Source of the DNA: Anisakis pegreffii | Lineage: Eukaryota; Nematoda; Chromadorea; Rhabditida; Anisakidae | NCBI GenBank assembly: GCA_035041965.1 | Contig: JAPYMA010000400.1 | Span: 1 to 64,000 of the forward strand | Direction: 5' to 3' | Length of the DNA: 64,000 nucleotides | Shown: positions 1 to 11,705 of the stretch, one piece after another | Numbering within the stretch: the stretch's first letter is position 1 | Layout of the letters: each line of letters begins with the position of its first letter | Notes under the pieces: generated by a model | Told to the model about the DNA's origin: nothing | What the model saw: the letters and a program-made list of their open reading frames with translations, nothing else | Databases searched by the model: none | Position numbers and translations under genes: made by a program

Positions 1-48
1 TGTTGAAACTGCTTCAACAATATGCAATCCATCATGATCACTGTCTAA

Positions 49-265
49 TTAAACAAACACATCAAACAAAACTGACATAAAAATATCAATCTCTTCTGTG
101 ATTTTCCTTTCAAAGTAGACCACATTCGGTGATATTCTACCAATCTCACAAATGCACTGAAATAAATATTTCATATTGTTCATTTCTTCCATCGTCACAT
201 CCCGTTCAGCTTCACCTTCGATCAAAGGTCGAATTTCAGTACTTGATTTGAGCACATAAACCTGA
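49..265 (-). CDS. Cytochrome P450 (CYP4-like) exon, partial
   Basis: This minus-strand exon begins after a TCTTCTCAG acceptor and runs to a stop at 49. It reads like the K-helix region of a CYP4-type P450: a DVTMEEMNNMKYL stretch, then CEIGRISP, which supplies the conserved E-x-x-R pair, then ERKITEEIDI as in the segment after the K-helix. P450s are haem mono-oxygenases of the endoplasmic reticulum. The last residues (FMSVLFDVFV) do not look like P450, so the true exon probably ends at a GTCAGT donor around 71-76. The haem-binding loop would then lie beyond the left edge of the window. No I-helix exon was found to the right, so a pseudogene fragment is possible. The family call rests on motif order only. 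Confidence 0.6.
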
Positions 266-639
266 GAAGACCGACTATTTGAAAATGGTGACCTTCAAAC
301 AGCCATGCTAATGAGTGATCAATACAGATACAGTGTATTGAAATGAGCCAAGCCGTGCAACTGAGACAACATCAGAAAATCGGCTATCCCTCAAAAATTG
401 AGCAGAGTTGCCCTACAAAATAATAGACTTTTCTAAAAGCAGAGAATCTTGGGAATATGACAATGTGCATAAAATAACGTATTAATGGGAAAATTGGAGA
501 ATACCGTTACCTTGAATACCTTGAATACGGCAAACCCTTTAGTGCCATAGTAATCTATGTATTAATCTATAATGATACAATGTATACGAATGAGCGCCTC
601 TCCGCTAGTTGAGATACCTAAAACAAAATAGCTGTATCT

Positions 640-1063
640 TCTCAAGAAAGCAAAATCGCTCAGCAAAATGTACATTTTTCTGAATCTAATAATTTGGCTG
701 GATCAAGCAATGCAAAGAAATACACATGTTAGTGGGCAAACTTGAGAGTTCGATGACTTTGAAAGTGGCACCCGCATCGCCTTAAGATACTAATAAGAAA
801 ATGCCTATATCTATTCAACTAGGTTTAATTGCTAAGTAAAATTTATAATACTCTGAAACTAGAGGTACTGCTGGATCGAACGGCGAAAAGAAATTCACAT
901 GTTTCCGGGCGAACCTGAGATTACGGTACACTCGAGTTTCATTAAACTTCTGCATCTCTACCTTCTCGTATATTCTCATGCTATTTTCCTTCTCACTAGT
1001 CATCGCAATGCTATTTCGACAATTCCCAGCTTCATGACGAAAGCAAACACCCCACCTGTCCAT
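640..1063 (-). repeat. Tandem pair of exon-like copies, one decayed
   Basis: Two stretches, about 815-1063 and 640-790, are related on the minus strand. The right copy has an open frame of about 82 codons ending in SEYYKFYLAIKPS. The left copy matches it piecewise (RTLKFAH, stop, HVYFFALLDPA against RNLRFARKHVNFFSPFDPA) but carries in-frame stops. A possible donor (CTCAG followed by GTTCGC) lies inside the right copy. I do not recognise the protein. It may be part of the neighbouring P450 locus, another gene, or a repeat that happens to be open. Confidence 0.4.
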
Positions 1064-1670
1064 CGATTTTTAGCCACCATGATGGCTTAAATCACTTTCA
1101 ATTCAGTTACAAAGATTCTGTGGCTGTTTAGGTACATTTCATTCGATTCATATTAATAAATTTCAATGCCTCCGGATTTCATCCGGAATGAAAAAGCTTC
1201 TAAGATCCGAGAGAATGATCTCGGCGAAATATCGTTTCTTTTTTTCCACTGATGATAGAATTCCCCCACTAGTGATATGACATAATAATTTGTGCATGTT
1301 TTGTTGATCACTTCGTTGTGATCATAATGTGCACTCTATGATCTGTTAATGGTACCATACCAATTGATCTCCACAGATCATATCGCTATGATTGATTACC
1401 TTGCTCATTCACTATTCATTCATTTCGCTTATATATGTTCTGTGCGGTGCAGTTGAGGTGCGTAATATATTTTTGTATACGTTATTCATGATTTTAGCTC
1501 GCTCATGTTTTTCTGGTGCAATTTAGAATTGCGCCATAGATATTTTGAGATCGCATTATCATCCAATTTTTCATGTTTTTAGCATCATGTCGCGTGTTAG
1601 GTTGATTGCTCGGATTGTATTGATACGAACTTGAGGAAAACTACGGATTAATCTTTTAATACTGTTCTAG

Positions 1671-2239
1671 GTCAGAGGTGATCGAGACTGGACAAACCTT
1701 GACAGTTTCAACGATACTGTCACTGGTCATCATTTCGAATCAAAGGTGAGGAATTGAATCATTTCTGTGGTGATTAATTTGTTGGTGATGTGAAATTACT
1801 TTCTTGTCAATCAATCTTGTTAATTTCTCTTTATCAGGCAGAAATTTATCGTATATTCTGTAAGTATGGGTATTGTGTGAATACTCTCTGTTAGATGGGT
1901 TGGTGTATAAAACAGTTGTGTGATAACAGACATAATATAGATAGAGATGTTGATATTTTGGATAATGTAGCAATGCGATATTTGCTTGAAAATGATATAT
2001 CTTGTCAGCATTAAACTGTCATCCAATTGTAGGTAGAATCGCATGATGATGGTTCGAACTGGATGACGAGACACCACAACCGATGGTGACGGACCGATGG
2101 ACGATTCTATAGACGTGGTGGTACCAATACGTCTTTATCAATATTCAGCAGTATCAACAGTAATTATCAATCTCGGAATCAGTATTCAACAGCATCATCT
2201 GGCTCTATCAAAGCAGCAGAATCAACGATTCAACAATAA
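1671..2239 (+). CDS. 3' exons of an unrecognised gene, with in-frame TGA
   Basis: Two exons fit together in phase 0. Exon 1671-1745 lies between a TGTTCTAG acceptor and a GTGAGG donor and encodes VRGDRDWTNLDSFNDTVTG and a few more residues. Exon 2033 onward follows an AATTGTAG acceptor and encodes VESHDDGSNWMTRHHNRW, then a TGA at 2087-2089. After that TGA the same frame stays open for 49 more codons, starting RTDGRFYRRGGTN and continuing Ser/Asn/Gln-rich, to TAA at 2237-2239. A poly(A) signal follows at 2297. Earlier exons must lie to the left, but none was found between 266 and 1670. The arginine, glycine and polar composition would suit an RNA-binding tail, but no family is assigned. Confidence 0.45.
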
Positions 2240-2296
2240 TATTCAACCAAAGAAGCGCCAGGTTAGTAGTTTCGGACTTGTACTTAGGGACACAGA

Positions 2297-2302
2297 ATAA
2301 AA
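2297..2302 (+). promoter_or_regulatory. Poly(A) signal AATAAA
   Basis: A canonical AATAAA lies 58 bases past the TAA at 2237-2239 and supports a plus-strand 3' end here. Confidence 0.5.
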
Positions 2303-3459
2303 TTCAGTCGTGGCCAGTGACCACTTTATTTTTTACATTCTTCATTCTTTTATTCTTTCATTCATTTATGAATATTGTGAATAATGTTTGTACGTGTTGT
2401 TAATTCCATGTAAATCGTAGTTTATTTGTAATTGACCAATTATGTTTAGAAGACAATACAGTGACAAACATTATAATGCATTGTTCAATGTTATTATTGT
2501 CCAAGATATTAATGGTGTCATGTGTTTAACTGGGGGATTTTTTAGTGTTTTTAATTGAATTGTTAATGTTATTTGTGTTATTTTGTCGTCATTGATTTTT
2601 GTTATTGTTATTATTGTTAATGTCACTGTATTGTCATATGCTGAGAAGTTTAGCTTATTTGAAACAATTCTATATCGAAGGAAAAACGTTATAAATTCTG
2701 AATTAAATTACTGCTTATTGGATTTTGTTTTCTATTCATTTTTTAATGTTGCAAATTAATTGATGTATGCATATATTTATGTAAATTGTCACAAATTGTC
2801 ATGAACATTTTCATTATTTATTTCTTTATTTATTCATTTTGTACATTCATCAATAATGTGAAGATTGTAAACCTTTTTATAAGGGATGTGGGTAGGGCGA
2901 AGGAGGGATGCGGCACGTAACGACCCGCTTAACTCCGGAGCCAGAGGTAGGGACTTGGACTGGCTATAGATATGGCCCATCCCACCTGATTGAAATTTTT
3001 TTCAGTTTCTGCACCTCACCATTCCCCCACCCCCTCCTCCGCCTCCCCAATGTGGACTCTATTACGTGAATTCGTATTGGACTCTAACATAGTCTAGCAC
3101 ACTTGCTGATATGTACTGAGGTAGCTATCGCAGCTTAACTTAATTTGATGTAAGTTAGTCATAACTTTTACTTGACTTAGCTTGACTGTGACTGTATTAT
3201 AAGCCCACTGAGCCAAAACTCTGAAACGACTTGACTGGAAATTTATCACTTGTTGTCTTGAGTTGGTGTAGCGATTAGCGGGCTTTGACTTTGCTTAGTT
3301 AAATGTTAGTTCAACGTTACTGTGGACCATATTAGCATGTGATTTCGAGGAATACTTAGTTATCAATGGACAACCTGACGCAGTATCCTAATCTTGTCGT
3401 GGCTGAGAAAAAGGCTCTCGGAATTGATCACTCCTTCGATGTAGAGATATCACATCAGA
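2303..3459. other. Non-coding, AT-rich then GC-rich patch
   Basis: About 2340-2870 is AT-rich with many ATT-type runs. About 2885-3050 is a G-rich patch (GGGTAGGGCGAAGGAGGG) followed by a C-rich patch. No exon was found. Confidence 0.5.
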
Positions 3460-4795
3460 GATTTTATAGTTTGCTGCGGGAGGAGTTGTGACTGGGGTTG
3501 ATAATAGCTGCACTGGCAAATGAAAAAAGAAAATTATCCTCGTAAAAATGAGTTGCACGAACGTAGGGTATGAATCGCCTTATGAAGTTGGCGGTAGGTC
3601 TGGAAAGTTCGCCTGGACCACTCACCCGAAGAGTCGAGTCGCTAGGTGGCGACTCGAAGAACGTCTTCTTTGTAGTGCTGTTTAGTGACAACTAAACTGA
3701 GTTGAATGCTATATCATATGTGCAATTAATGGTCATTTTTAAAAAGCATATTTTGGTTGCATGGGTGATCCCAACCCGTCGAGCTGCCAACAAGAGGGGC
3801 TAGGTTTAAGTAAATGCGACAGGCGTTCCCCGCCTACCGGCAGTCTCGGCGAATCGGGGAGAAAGAACTTAAAATACGCTAGCGATATTTACCCGAGTTT
3901 CGCTAGCATTTATTCTACAGAACATATTATGGGCGTTCCCGGCCCGGGAAAGGCGCCGATTTGACCGGGGATAGGGAATGCGCGTAAGTTGGCCTGAGTA
4001 GTGCCTTCGGGCATTTGCTCAGGTAACGAGGGCTCCCGGACTCACTGTGCGCACTTTCTCTTAACAGGGGGGAATTATAATCGGGTTGACCATTGGCTCG
4101 CACATATGAAATCGGTTCATTCAGTTCAATGTTGCTAAATGCATTATAAGGACAAATCTCTCAGGTGTTTGTGGTTACTCGCCGAAGCTTATCTATTTGC
4201 TAGTGTCATGATGGCATTCATACACATTCTCTGATGCAATCCTTATTTCCCTTGCCAGAGCAGTTATTGATCATCATTAGCGCTAATAAGGTACTTGATA
4301 AGTTTGAGAAATCCATTTAAATGGGATGTGAAGCATTGTGGATTCTTCAGTTTTGTTTTGAATAGCTACCCTGGCATATGAAAAAAAATCCCTATAAAAA
4401 TGAGTTTCAAGAACGTAGGGTATGAATCGCCTTATGAAGTTAGCGGTAGGTCTGGAAAGTTCGCTTGGACCACTCATCTTATAGAGTCGAGTTGCTGAGT
4501 GGTGACTCGAAGAACATCTTCCTCAGAGTGCTGTTTAATGACAGCTGAACTAAAGTTTCAATGTTATTAAATGCGTTATGAGGAGAAATCTCTCAGGTGT
4601 TTGTGGTTACTCGCCGAAGCTTATCTATTAGCTAGTGTCATGATGGCATTCATACACTTCTATGATGACATCCTTATCTCCCATGCCAGTGCAGCTATTG
4701 TCCGTCACTAGCGCTGATAAGGTACTTGATAAGCTTGAGAAATCCATTCAACGGGAATGTGAAGCATTGTGGGTTCTCCAGTTTGCTAACGGGGA
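3460..4795. repeat. Two tandem copies of a ~430-bp repeat
   Basis: Copy 1 (about 3460-4345, interrupted by an insertion) and copy 2 (about 4346-4795) match along their length. Shared landmarks include GAACGTAGGGTATGAATCGC at about 3560 and 4412, GGTCTGGAAAGTTCGC, GGTGTTTGTGGTTACTCGCC and AAGGTACTTGATAA. On the minus strand both copies can be read as ELSRPTANFIRRFIPYV, but no longer gene is supported. This looks like a tandem duplication of a repetitive sequence of unknown class. Confidence 0.75.
3694..4128. mobile_element. Inverted-repeat (MITE-like) insertion in copy 1 of the repeat
   Basis: The left end (3694-3735, with CATATGTGCAATTAATGGTCA) and right end (4087-4128, with TGACCATTGGCTCGCACATATG) are imperfect inverted copies of about 40 bases. 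Copy 2 of the surrounding repeat lacks the segment, giving an empty-site comparison. The core is GC-rich and contains two related direct blocks starting GGCGTTCCC (about 3821 and 3930). No transposase frame is present, so it would be non-autonomous. Confidence 0.6.
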
Positions 4796-5209
4796 AACGT
4801 TTGAATATCATCAAATTTTAAAGTCATCGCCCTGTTCGTAATAGTTGACCACTTCCGAGAGCTTATGTCCCGGGCCAGGATTGAACTGGATGACTGCGTT
4901 TGGGTTGCGCATAGAGGTTAGAATTTTCTCTTGACCGCTGACATAAGGTCTTCTCAGGCTTGGAATGAGCTGATATGTGTGTCTTCAATAAGGTGTTTCT
5001 GAGATAGCATTTTTGGGCTAATATTGTGAAATTTTCTCATAGTTTATAATTTGAGGACTCAGATGATAACTTGAGTAATAGAAAGGCAGGTAGCATTCCT
5101 CGGATTGCTCTCATACCTTGCGTAGACAGAGACAAGGTCTGAGTTAAGCTTCACTTATCAATAACTTGACTTGACTTCAAACTCATTTTGAGTTGAACGA
5201 AAGCGATTG
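4796..5209. other. No gene seen
   Basis: No exon or clear repeat was found in this stretch. Confidence 0.4.
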
Positions 5210-5365
5210 CAGCTCGCTTGATTCTGTTTGTGTTCTTTCAGAATGTGTTCATGTTGTTTTGTTTCGGATTGTCCGTTCGGATGTATCCATTGAAATCCCG
5301 TGTTTATGTAAATGTTCGTTTGATTGTTCTGTTGCTGTTGCCGTTGTGTATACATACATGAGCAT
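5210..5365. repeat. Dispersed repeat, copy 1
   Basis: This matches 6836-7003 in direct orientation. Shared blocks are AGCTCGCTTGATTCTGTTT, GAATGTGTTCATGTT and TTGAAATCCCGTGTTTATGT, followed by a TTGCTGTT-rich end. Confidence 0.75.
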
Positions 5366-6835
5366 GAAATATATATGGGCATTGGATATACAGGCATGAA
5401 ATATGTTAATTTGATGATGTTAATTGTTGTTTATATTAATTTGTTTGATTGTCCTGTTGCCGTGATTATTTCGTGTTGTTGTTGAGGTGATGATTATTTC
5501 GTGTTTTCGTGCCTTCATCACTTTGTTCATCCTCTCGTTGTTCATTACCGTGTTTTTCATGCTGTCGCACCAGGCATAATGAGGGGAAGTATTGCTAGGC
5601 ATGATTTAGTGGCGTTCCATGATTGAGACAGAATCGCAAAATGCGTAGAGAACCCTGCACAAATTATCCGGGTGCAATTGGACGTCACATGATAGGGACA
5701 GGCTCAAGTTTGATGCTCTTACCTGGACATAAGCTCATAACTTTGCTGAGATTTGGATAAATTTGAAAGTATCAATGGTGCGTGGCTCGACAGCTGTATT
5801 AAATGTTTTTCCACGTGTTACCACACATTACACCGAAATCACCTGAAAGGATCAACGAGTCGTCAGGATCTGTCGAGTTTAGGATTGTCTTGGCAGCAAG
5901 TGTTGCAGTTTTGTGAAGATAGGTTCGAATGAATCCAAGTGCAGTGTAGGTTCTAGAATTGTTTACATCGCAGTTGGAGACTAAGAACTTGAAATTCAAA
6001 GACTTCTCGAAATATTGATGTGAGAAGGCATTTAGAAAATTTAATAATGCAAAACACTGTTATTGATTCAGCAAGGTGTAAATGAAATGAGTAATGATGA
6101 ATTGAGGAATATCTCATGAGAAGATCGCACACATAACTCAAGCATAGTGAGACAATTCTCGGCCAATGAAATAGCTTCTTTCGAAGAACATGATGATATG
6201 ACAAAAAACGAGAGTTTTCGAGTAAGGGGATAGATCCTCTCGGAAGGTATGAAAAACATTTAGTCATTTAGCATAGGATAAGAATTTCAAAGCAAGTAGG
6301 GCATTCATGGTGTGGCGTTTAATGCATGTTAGCGTAAATCTTACGATGAAATCAGTAGGTTAGAATGAGCATCACTGTTTGAGATTTACTAATATGCACA
6401 GAAAAGGTAGCTGCCTGTTAATTATGTTCAATTTTTTTCTTCTGTGGAGAGCATGCAACTTCGAACAAACCACTTGCATTTCCCTCCGGCAGCCGTGAGT
6501 CATGCTTCGTATCGATATCTTCAAGAGTATTCGGTTAGCGCTTCTGAATGTACATGCATGCTCTTCTTTCCTTCTATCTGAGTGAGGATATTCGTGAATA
6601 ACCATGCAAGGACGGTGGCAACTGTAACGGTAAGTGCTCAAGTACGTGGTAAATGTAATGGCGATATACATGGCAACTGCAATGGTAAATGTACATGCAT
6701 GCTCCTCTATCCAACTTTAATGCTCAAGCTGAACGTCATTTCATTCACTTCTCTAGTAGAAGCTTTTGGAAACTCAGGTGGCTCCACCTAGCAGTCAATA
6801 GAAACACATAATATCTCGACAATGCTTCACATAAT
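5366..6835. other. No gene seen
   Basis: Open frames here are short and lack splice context. The only structure noted is a short direct repeat around TGTACATGCATGCTC (about 6549 and 6690). Confidence 0.4.
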
Positions 6836-7003
6836 AGCTCGCTTGATTCTGTTTCGTTATTAATCGTAAGATATTCTTCCGGAATGTGTTCATGTTATTT
6901 TGTTTTTAATTACCCGATTGGATGAAGACATTGAAATCCCGTGTTTATGTAAATTTTACGTAAATATTTGTATGATTGTTCTCTTGCTGTTATTGTTGTT
7001 CAT
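6836..7003. repeat. Dispersed repeat, copy 2
   Basis: Second copy of the repeat at 5210-5365, with small indels. It abuts another dispersed repeat starting at 7006. Confidence 0.75.
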
Positions 7004-7005
7004 AC

Positions 7006-7387
7006 ACAAATTTCTGTTCCAGCACTTCCATTTCAGTCGCTTGCAAAGGCATTATTTTTCCTTATGAAGGTTTATTTTAAGTTACAATCTCGAAAACTAA
7101 AGAATGAATTTCCCTGAAACCTTCTGTGCTTGTAGAGAATTCAATTCTCTTTCCAATGGACTACTTGGCATTGACCGATCAAATCTCTGTTCCGACACTT
7201 TTTCCACTTCAATTGATCACATCATTTTTATTTGATTGAAACTTCCCTGGTTAAACTTTTACTACTCCAGAAATGAGCCAATTCTTGTAGCCAGTCTTTG
7301 TCTGAACGTGGAAAATTTATTTCTCTTCCCAATGATACCTCATGTACACATTCAGGTCAGGTGTAGCCTTGAAACACGTCAAATTCC
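7006..7387. repeat. Dispersed ~385-bp repeat, copy 1
   Basis: This matches 33018-33410 in direct orientation. Shared blocks include AAATTTCTGTTCCAGCACTT, AATTTATTTCTCTT, TTCAGGTCAGGT and ACGTCAAAT. No coding capacity is conserved between the copies. Confidence 0.75.
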
Positions 7388-7689
7388 TGTGCCTCATCGA
7401 TGAATTAATTCGCCCTGCTGGGTCTCTTTTTCTCTGTGCTCTACTTGACCGCGTCGCTTCAAAAGTGCAATTTGGCTTCTGTTGCCAACCCCCATAAATC
7501 GCCTTGATCAATGGTTAAGAAATTCACTTTCCTGAACCCATATCAAATGAAAATGCGAATTCCGTCACTTGGCGAATCATCACTCTGTTCGTACACGGCG
7601 AACTGTCAGCATTCCGTTTGCTCTATATTAGGGTGACCGACAAATACGTTTAGGACAATTCTAAGTCGGACAAAAAACGCCATGCTACT

Positions 7690-8065
7690 CACTATCAGTG
7701 ATAAGGCACGAGTTATCATAGACTTTCGCGATGCAAATTGTCCAAGTAGCACTTGCCGTCGAGCAAATTGTCGTAGGCCCTATTGCTCTGGGACCACGAC
7801 CAATGACCAAGTGACAAGGGGGGGGGTTAGTCTGAAGCTACGCTTAGGCTTACGCTGAGGCTGCGCTTAGGCCGAAGTTAAGCCTCAGTAATACGCGTTT
7901 CATACCACACATACAAAATGGTCAGCATGCGTTCGAATTGCTCAAAAAGCGAACCTAAACGAAGTTTGTGTGACTAACTACGTGCTGGATAAATGTCGTG
8001 CTTGCAATTGTCGCTTGGTCATTTGTCGTAGACCCATTGCCCTTGTCCAGTTTGGCACATGAACA
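7690..8065. mobile_element. Inverted-repeat element
   Basis: A block around 7735-7820 (ACCAATGACCAAGTGACAA) recurs in inverted form around 7985-8060 (TTGTCGCTTGGTCATT), with matching flanks built on TTGTCGTAG and CCATTGC. The core holds several CTTAGGCT-like units and a run of nine G at about 7819. There is no protein-coding frame, so a small non-autonomous element is likely. Confidence 0.5.
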
Positions 8066-8412
8066 TTGCCAAATTACGAAGCATTTTTATCATTATCATT
8101 TAGCGGTACTCTCGTACTGAAGTACCGCTCGAAATTTGCTTTTTGTTTACTAAAAGGAAACGACGAATGTGATGAATAGTGAAAAGGGTGTTGAGGAAAT
8201 GTCGGTGATAAGAACTTAAGTGGAAAGGATTGCAGATTGACGAGTGATATTTAGTGCGACGATATCCGGTGTGAACATACGGTATCGCACTTGTGTGTGG
8301 TGGTGTCAGTGAATATTTTGTCGTGAGACGACTTCATTCTTTCGTTAAAACATACACAAGTGAAAACTCCTTCCTGAAGTCCAGTCGAAGTCTTGTATGA
8401 ACCGCCGTCAAA

Positions 8413-8739
8413 ATGTCCATGTTTGGTATGGACGACAACACAAAATGCCTCCTGATTCAAGAAGTTTATCAGCGTCCGCTTTTGTGGAAGGTTTGTTTGG
8501 TTTCTTTCTTGTACATTTCTAGGTTTTTTTATCAGCTTTCAACTGAACGCCATAATGCCAGATTGTAATGCTCGTTGTCAATTTTTCAGGCATCTGATCC
8601 GCATTATGCAGATATTGCTGCACGTTGGGATGCATTCAATGAAATTGCTCAAGCACTCAGCGATGACGAAGTGAAGTTCTCATGTGCGTAATTGAATTGT
8701 TCATTCACTCGCGATTTATTTCACTTCTCATTTATTTCA

Positions 8740-8814
<75 letters not shown>

Positions 8815-10186
8815 ATGTATGCAATCAAAATGTTCAGGTGAAATGGTGAAAATGGCATGGAAAAATATAACAGATTATTACAATCACATAAGGCGCCGTA
8901 ATGATCGTGCTTCGATTACCGGCATAAGGATGCCCGATTCCAAATGGCAGTTCTATAACATGTTGCATTTCACGAAACAATACAAACCTTTAAGAAGACG
9001 GAGAATAGATGGACTGCATCAATCCGTTAAGGTTGTTATAATACTGATTCAGCTGATAGTGGCTGGCTTTCTCACCACCTACCGTCACTAGAATTTACGT
9101 CGTTGCCGTCTTGTCAACGTCACGAAAAACAGTCTTGTCAGTGAGAAGCACTCTTTGTCGGTCTGAAGATGCTTCTTGATGTGATTTATGTTCTGAGGTT
9201 CAGTTAATGTTGATAAGATGAACTATATTCAGTATGGAATGTGAATAAATTATGAGATTCATTCATTGATTTGGGTTTCAGAGGTGTGTGACGATAACAA
9301 CGAATAGTAACGCGATGCGATCGAGAAAAGGAGGACGATTGTTTTCAAGGTGTCACAGTGTTTGTGCCGTATGCTACATATTCTCAAATCCATACTTATC
9401 GTCGATAATAGCAGTGATAGTAACGGAAATGCGGATGAGATTGATGTTGACGGAATTCATTCAGTTCTCATTTCATGTAACATGCTTTGCACTAACGAAA
9501 TTTTTAAAAAAATTTTAAGGCTTAAGATAATGAAAAGTTAAGATCTCTTCAAGTATCTCTCTTTATTCAGACTGAAAAATGCTTCTCGCATTTCGACATC
9601 GGTGAAATGTTTCGCTAGATGCGATAAGCGATCGCGTCGACAACTGACTCGTTTGAAGATGAAGAAAAAATTTGATGTTAAGAGTGAACGTAATGTGAAA
9701 TTAGAGGACGACGACGAGGATGAACAAGAACAGTCAGGCGACAGTTTCACATCACAGAAACGATCTCAAAGTATGTTATTGTCTACGAATAACAACAAAA
9801 ATGATGCGATTGCATCGTTCGGTTAGTTCTCACTTGTTCATATTTAATTCAATATGACCTTTAAGCGCTCCTTTAGGCACGTAGCGTTCTAGTATTGCAT
9901 CTCAATGTTCGTCTAATACAATCCGTTGTTGTGTCGTTGAAAGCGGTTATTTTTCATTGACAACAAAGATGGATACCAGTCCTGACCAGTGGCTACAATC
10001 AGCCGATCATTTATGATTTTTACACATCATTAATAAGGAACACTTTCAGCCGAATCCATGATTGAACGGTTGATGTTGATAAAAGTCGAATCGAATCCAA
10101 TGTACGCGAGGATATGCGAATCAATTGACGAAGCAATGCACCAGATTGAGACATTTCTTCGTAACAAACACAAACTCTCACCTTAA
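8413..10186 (+). CDS. MADF domain (Adf-1/BESS-type) protein
   Basis: Six exons in phase: 8413-8490, 8590-8683, 8838-9031, 9282-9349, 9571-9821 and 10050-10186, giving about 273 residues. Residues about 10-100 form a MADF domain: an N-terminal LIQEVYQRPLLW, a central ARWDAFNEIAQAL, then MVKMAWKNITDYYNHIRRR and KWQFYNMLHF with the conserved aromatic residues. A basic stretch (about 145-175), an acidic patch (LEDDDEDEQEQ) and a C-terminal helix resembling a BESS-type interaction segment (SMIERLMLIKV) follow. MADF proteins bind DNA through a Myb-like fold and mostly act as transcription regulators. The start follows an in-frame stop five codons upstream. Exon 4 is the least certain: an alternative reading around 9411-9480 is also open and acidic. 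Confidence 0.8.
8743..8810. repeat. (TA)n microsatellite, about 34 units
   Basis: An unbroken AT run sits in intron 2 of the MADF gene, about 27 bases before the exon 3 acceptor. Confidence 0.95.
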
Positions 10187-11705
10187 TTCACTTAATTAAA
10201 CTCATTTTCAAATTTTGCGTTCTCGTCGTATCGCAGTTCTCGATGCGAGACTAATGGTAAGGATGAGAGCTAGAATTGCGCTCACATCTAGGGTCATTGA
10301 GTACTTGAGGGAATGTTCTTCGTTCGGCAGCATCAAGAATATTAAATTTCACAAGTCAGTGAAATGAAAAAAAAACTAGTAGAAGGATTTGTTCAAAGTA
10401 ACTCTTCTGGAGTTTCATACTCTTCACTATTTGACTAACTAACTGCTCGTCATAATATATTATCATCAGTATGTGTATGATTTCGTTGTATTTGATATGG
10501 TGTGTTCTTCCATTATCGGGCTTTACGTTGTGGTCGTCATTGAGGAATGAGAATTGTGTGTTGTTGTTTTACATGCATACGTACATGTTCTGTGTGAGAG
10601 ATTTATTCGTTGTTAATACATTTGTACATAAATAACCGTTGATGTACAGTTGATTGTTGTGTTTTGGAGAGTGTTTATGTGCTTATATGGCTTATATGGA
10701 ATTATCAATAAATGTCGCTATCTTTGCTGAATTTTTAGTATGCAGGATTTGTTTCACTTCGAATGAGACCTTTTTTTCGATCGATTTGTTAGCAACGAGC
10801 AGAGCTTTTTTGTTGTGGTTTCGTTCATTATTTGAAATCTTTGATTATAAATCTTATAAGTTATCTATGGAATAACATTTCTGCTTCATTTTATGCTGAT
10901 TGCATTTGTGGGGAACTGGAGATGACTGTTTCGGGACGGTGCGTTAACAACACAAAGTCATAAAAAATTAGTTTATGTAACTGACTAGAGCGACCGATAC
11001 TGATTGTGAGGTGAGTTTTAGTTGATGGGTCGACGTTAAATGCTTTCTTATCAGTCAGATGATTTTAAGATTTTAGAGTGTTTGGTTGAAAGAAGTTTTT
11101 ACGTGGTTTGTTTGGGAACGCTTCGAGAAAATGAACCGCAACTTATTCTGTAAACATCAATTGTCGCCGAGATTACTGTTTTGAAGAACATTTGAGTTTT
11201 AATGATTTTTGAATTTCAGTTTTAATAATTTGAGTTTTAATCTTTTAATGATTTCTGAGCGAGTTGCGATAATTGAATTGAATGAATGGTTATAGGAGTA
11301 GTGGCTGCATCTTGAAAAGAATTTGAATTGCAGTTCGTTGCAAAGTTCGTAACGGACTGACAGTGATTGTTGGTTAGAGGAGATGGATGCCTGGTGTAGA
11401 TATTGATAGAGCTTTAATGCAGTTGGTCATATGTTCACCATTTTCATTATTTTAAGTCGCTTATTTTATGCTTTTTTTCGGCCTTGTTTCGATTTTATAA
11501 TGTAAAGTTATTTCTCACCGTCGAACTTGCCGTGAATGTCTAAATATGAACCATGAAAAACAGCAATTTTTATCGCATAGTTAAAGAAGTTATACCGAGT
11601 AATTTGTTCATTTTTACTTTCAAAATGTTGACACCTTGTCATTTGGTCGTGCATTTCCTACTTTTTCGTGGGTGATCTGAACTTACACCATCATCAAGCA
11701 GATTA
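10187..11705. other. No gene seen
   Basis: AT-rich stretch after the MADF gene. The longest open frame (10654-10875) lacks splice signals and has no coding character. Confidence 0.4.

Noticed and set aside
9350..9541. Acidic open frame (VDNSSDSNGNADEIDVDG) as an extra MADF exon
   Set aside because: It can join in phase on the left but I found no donor that joins it in phase to the exon at 9571, whereas direct splicing from 9349 to 9571 works.
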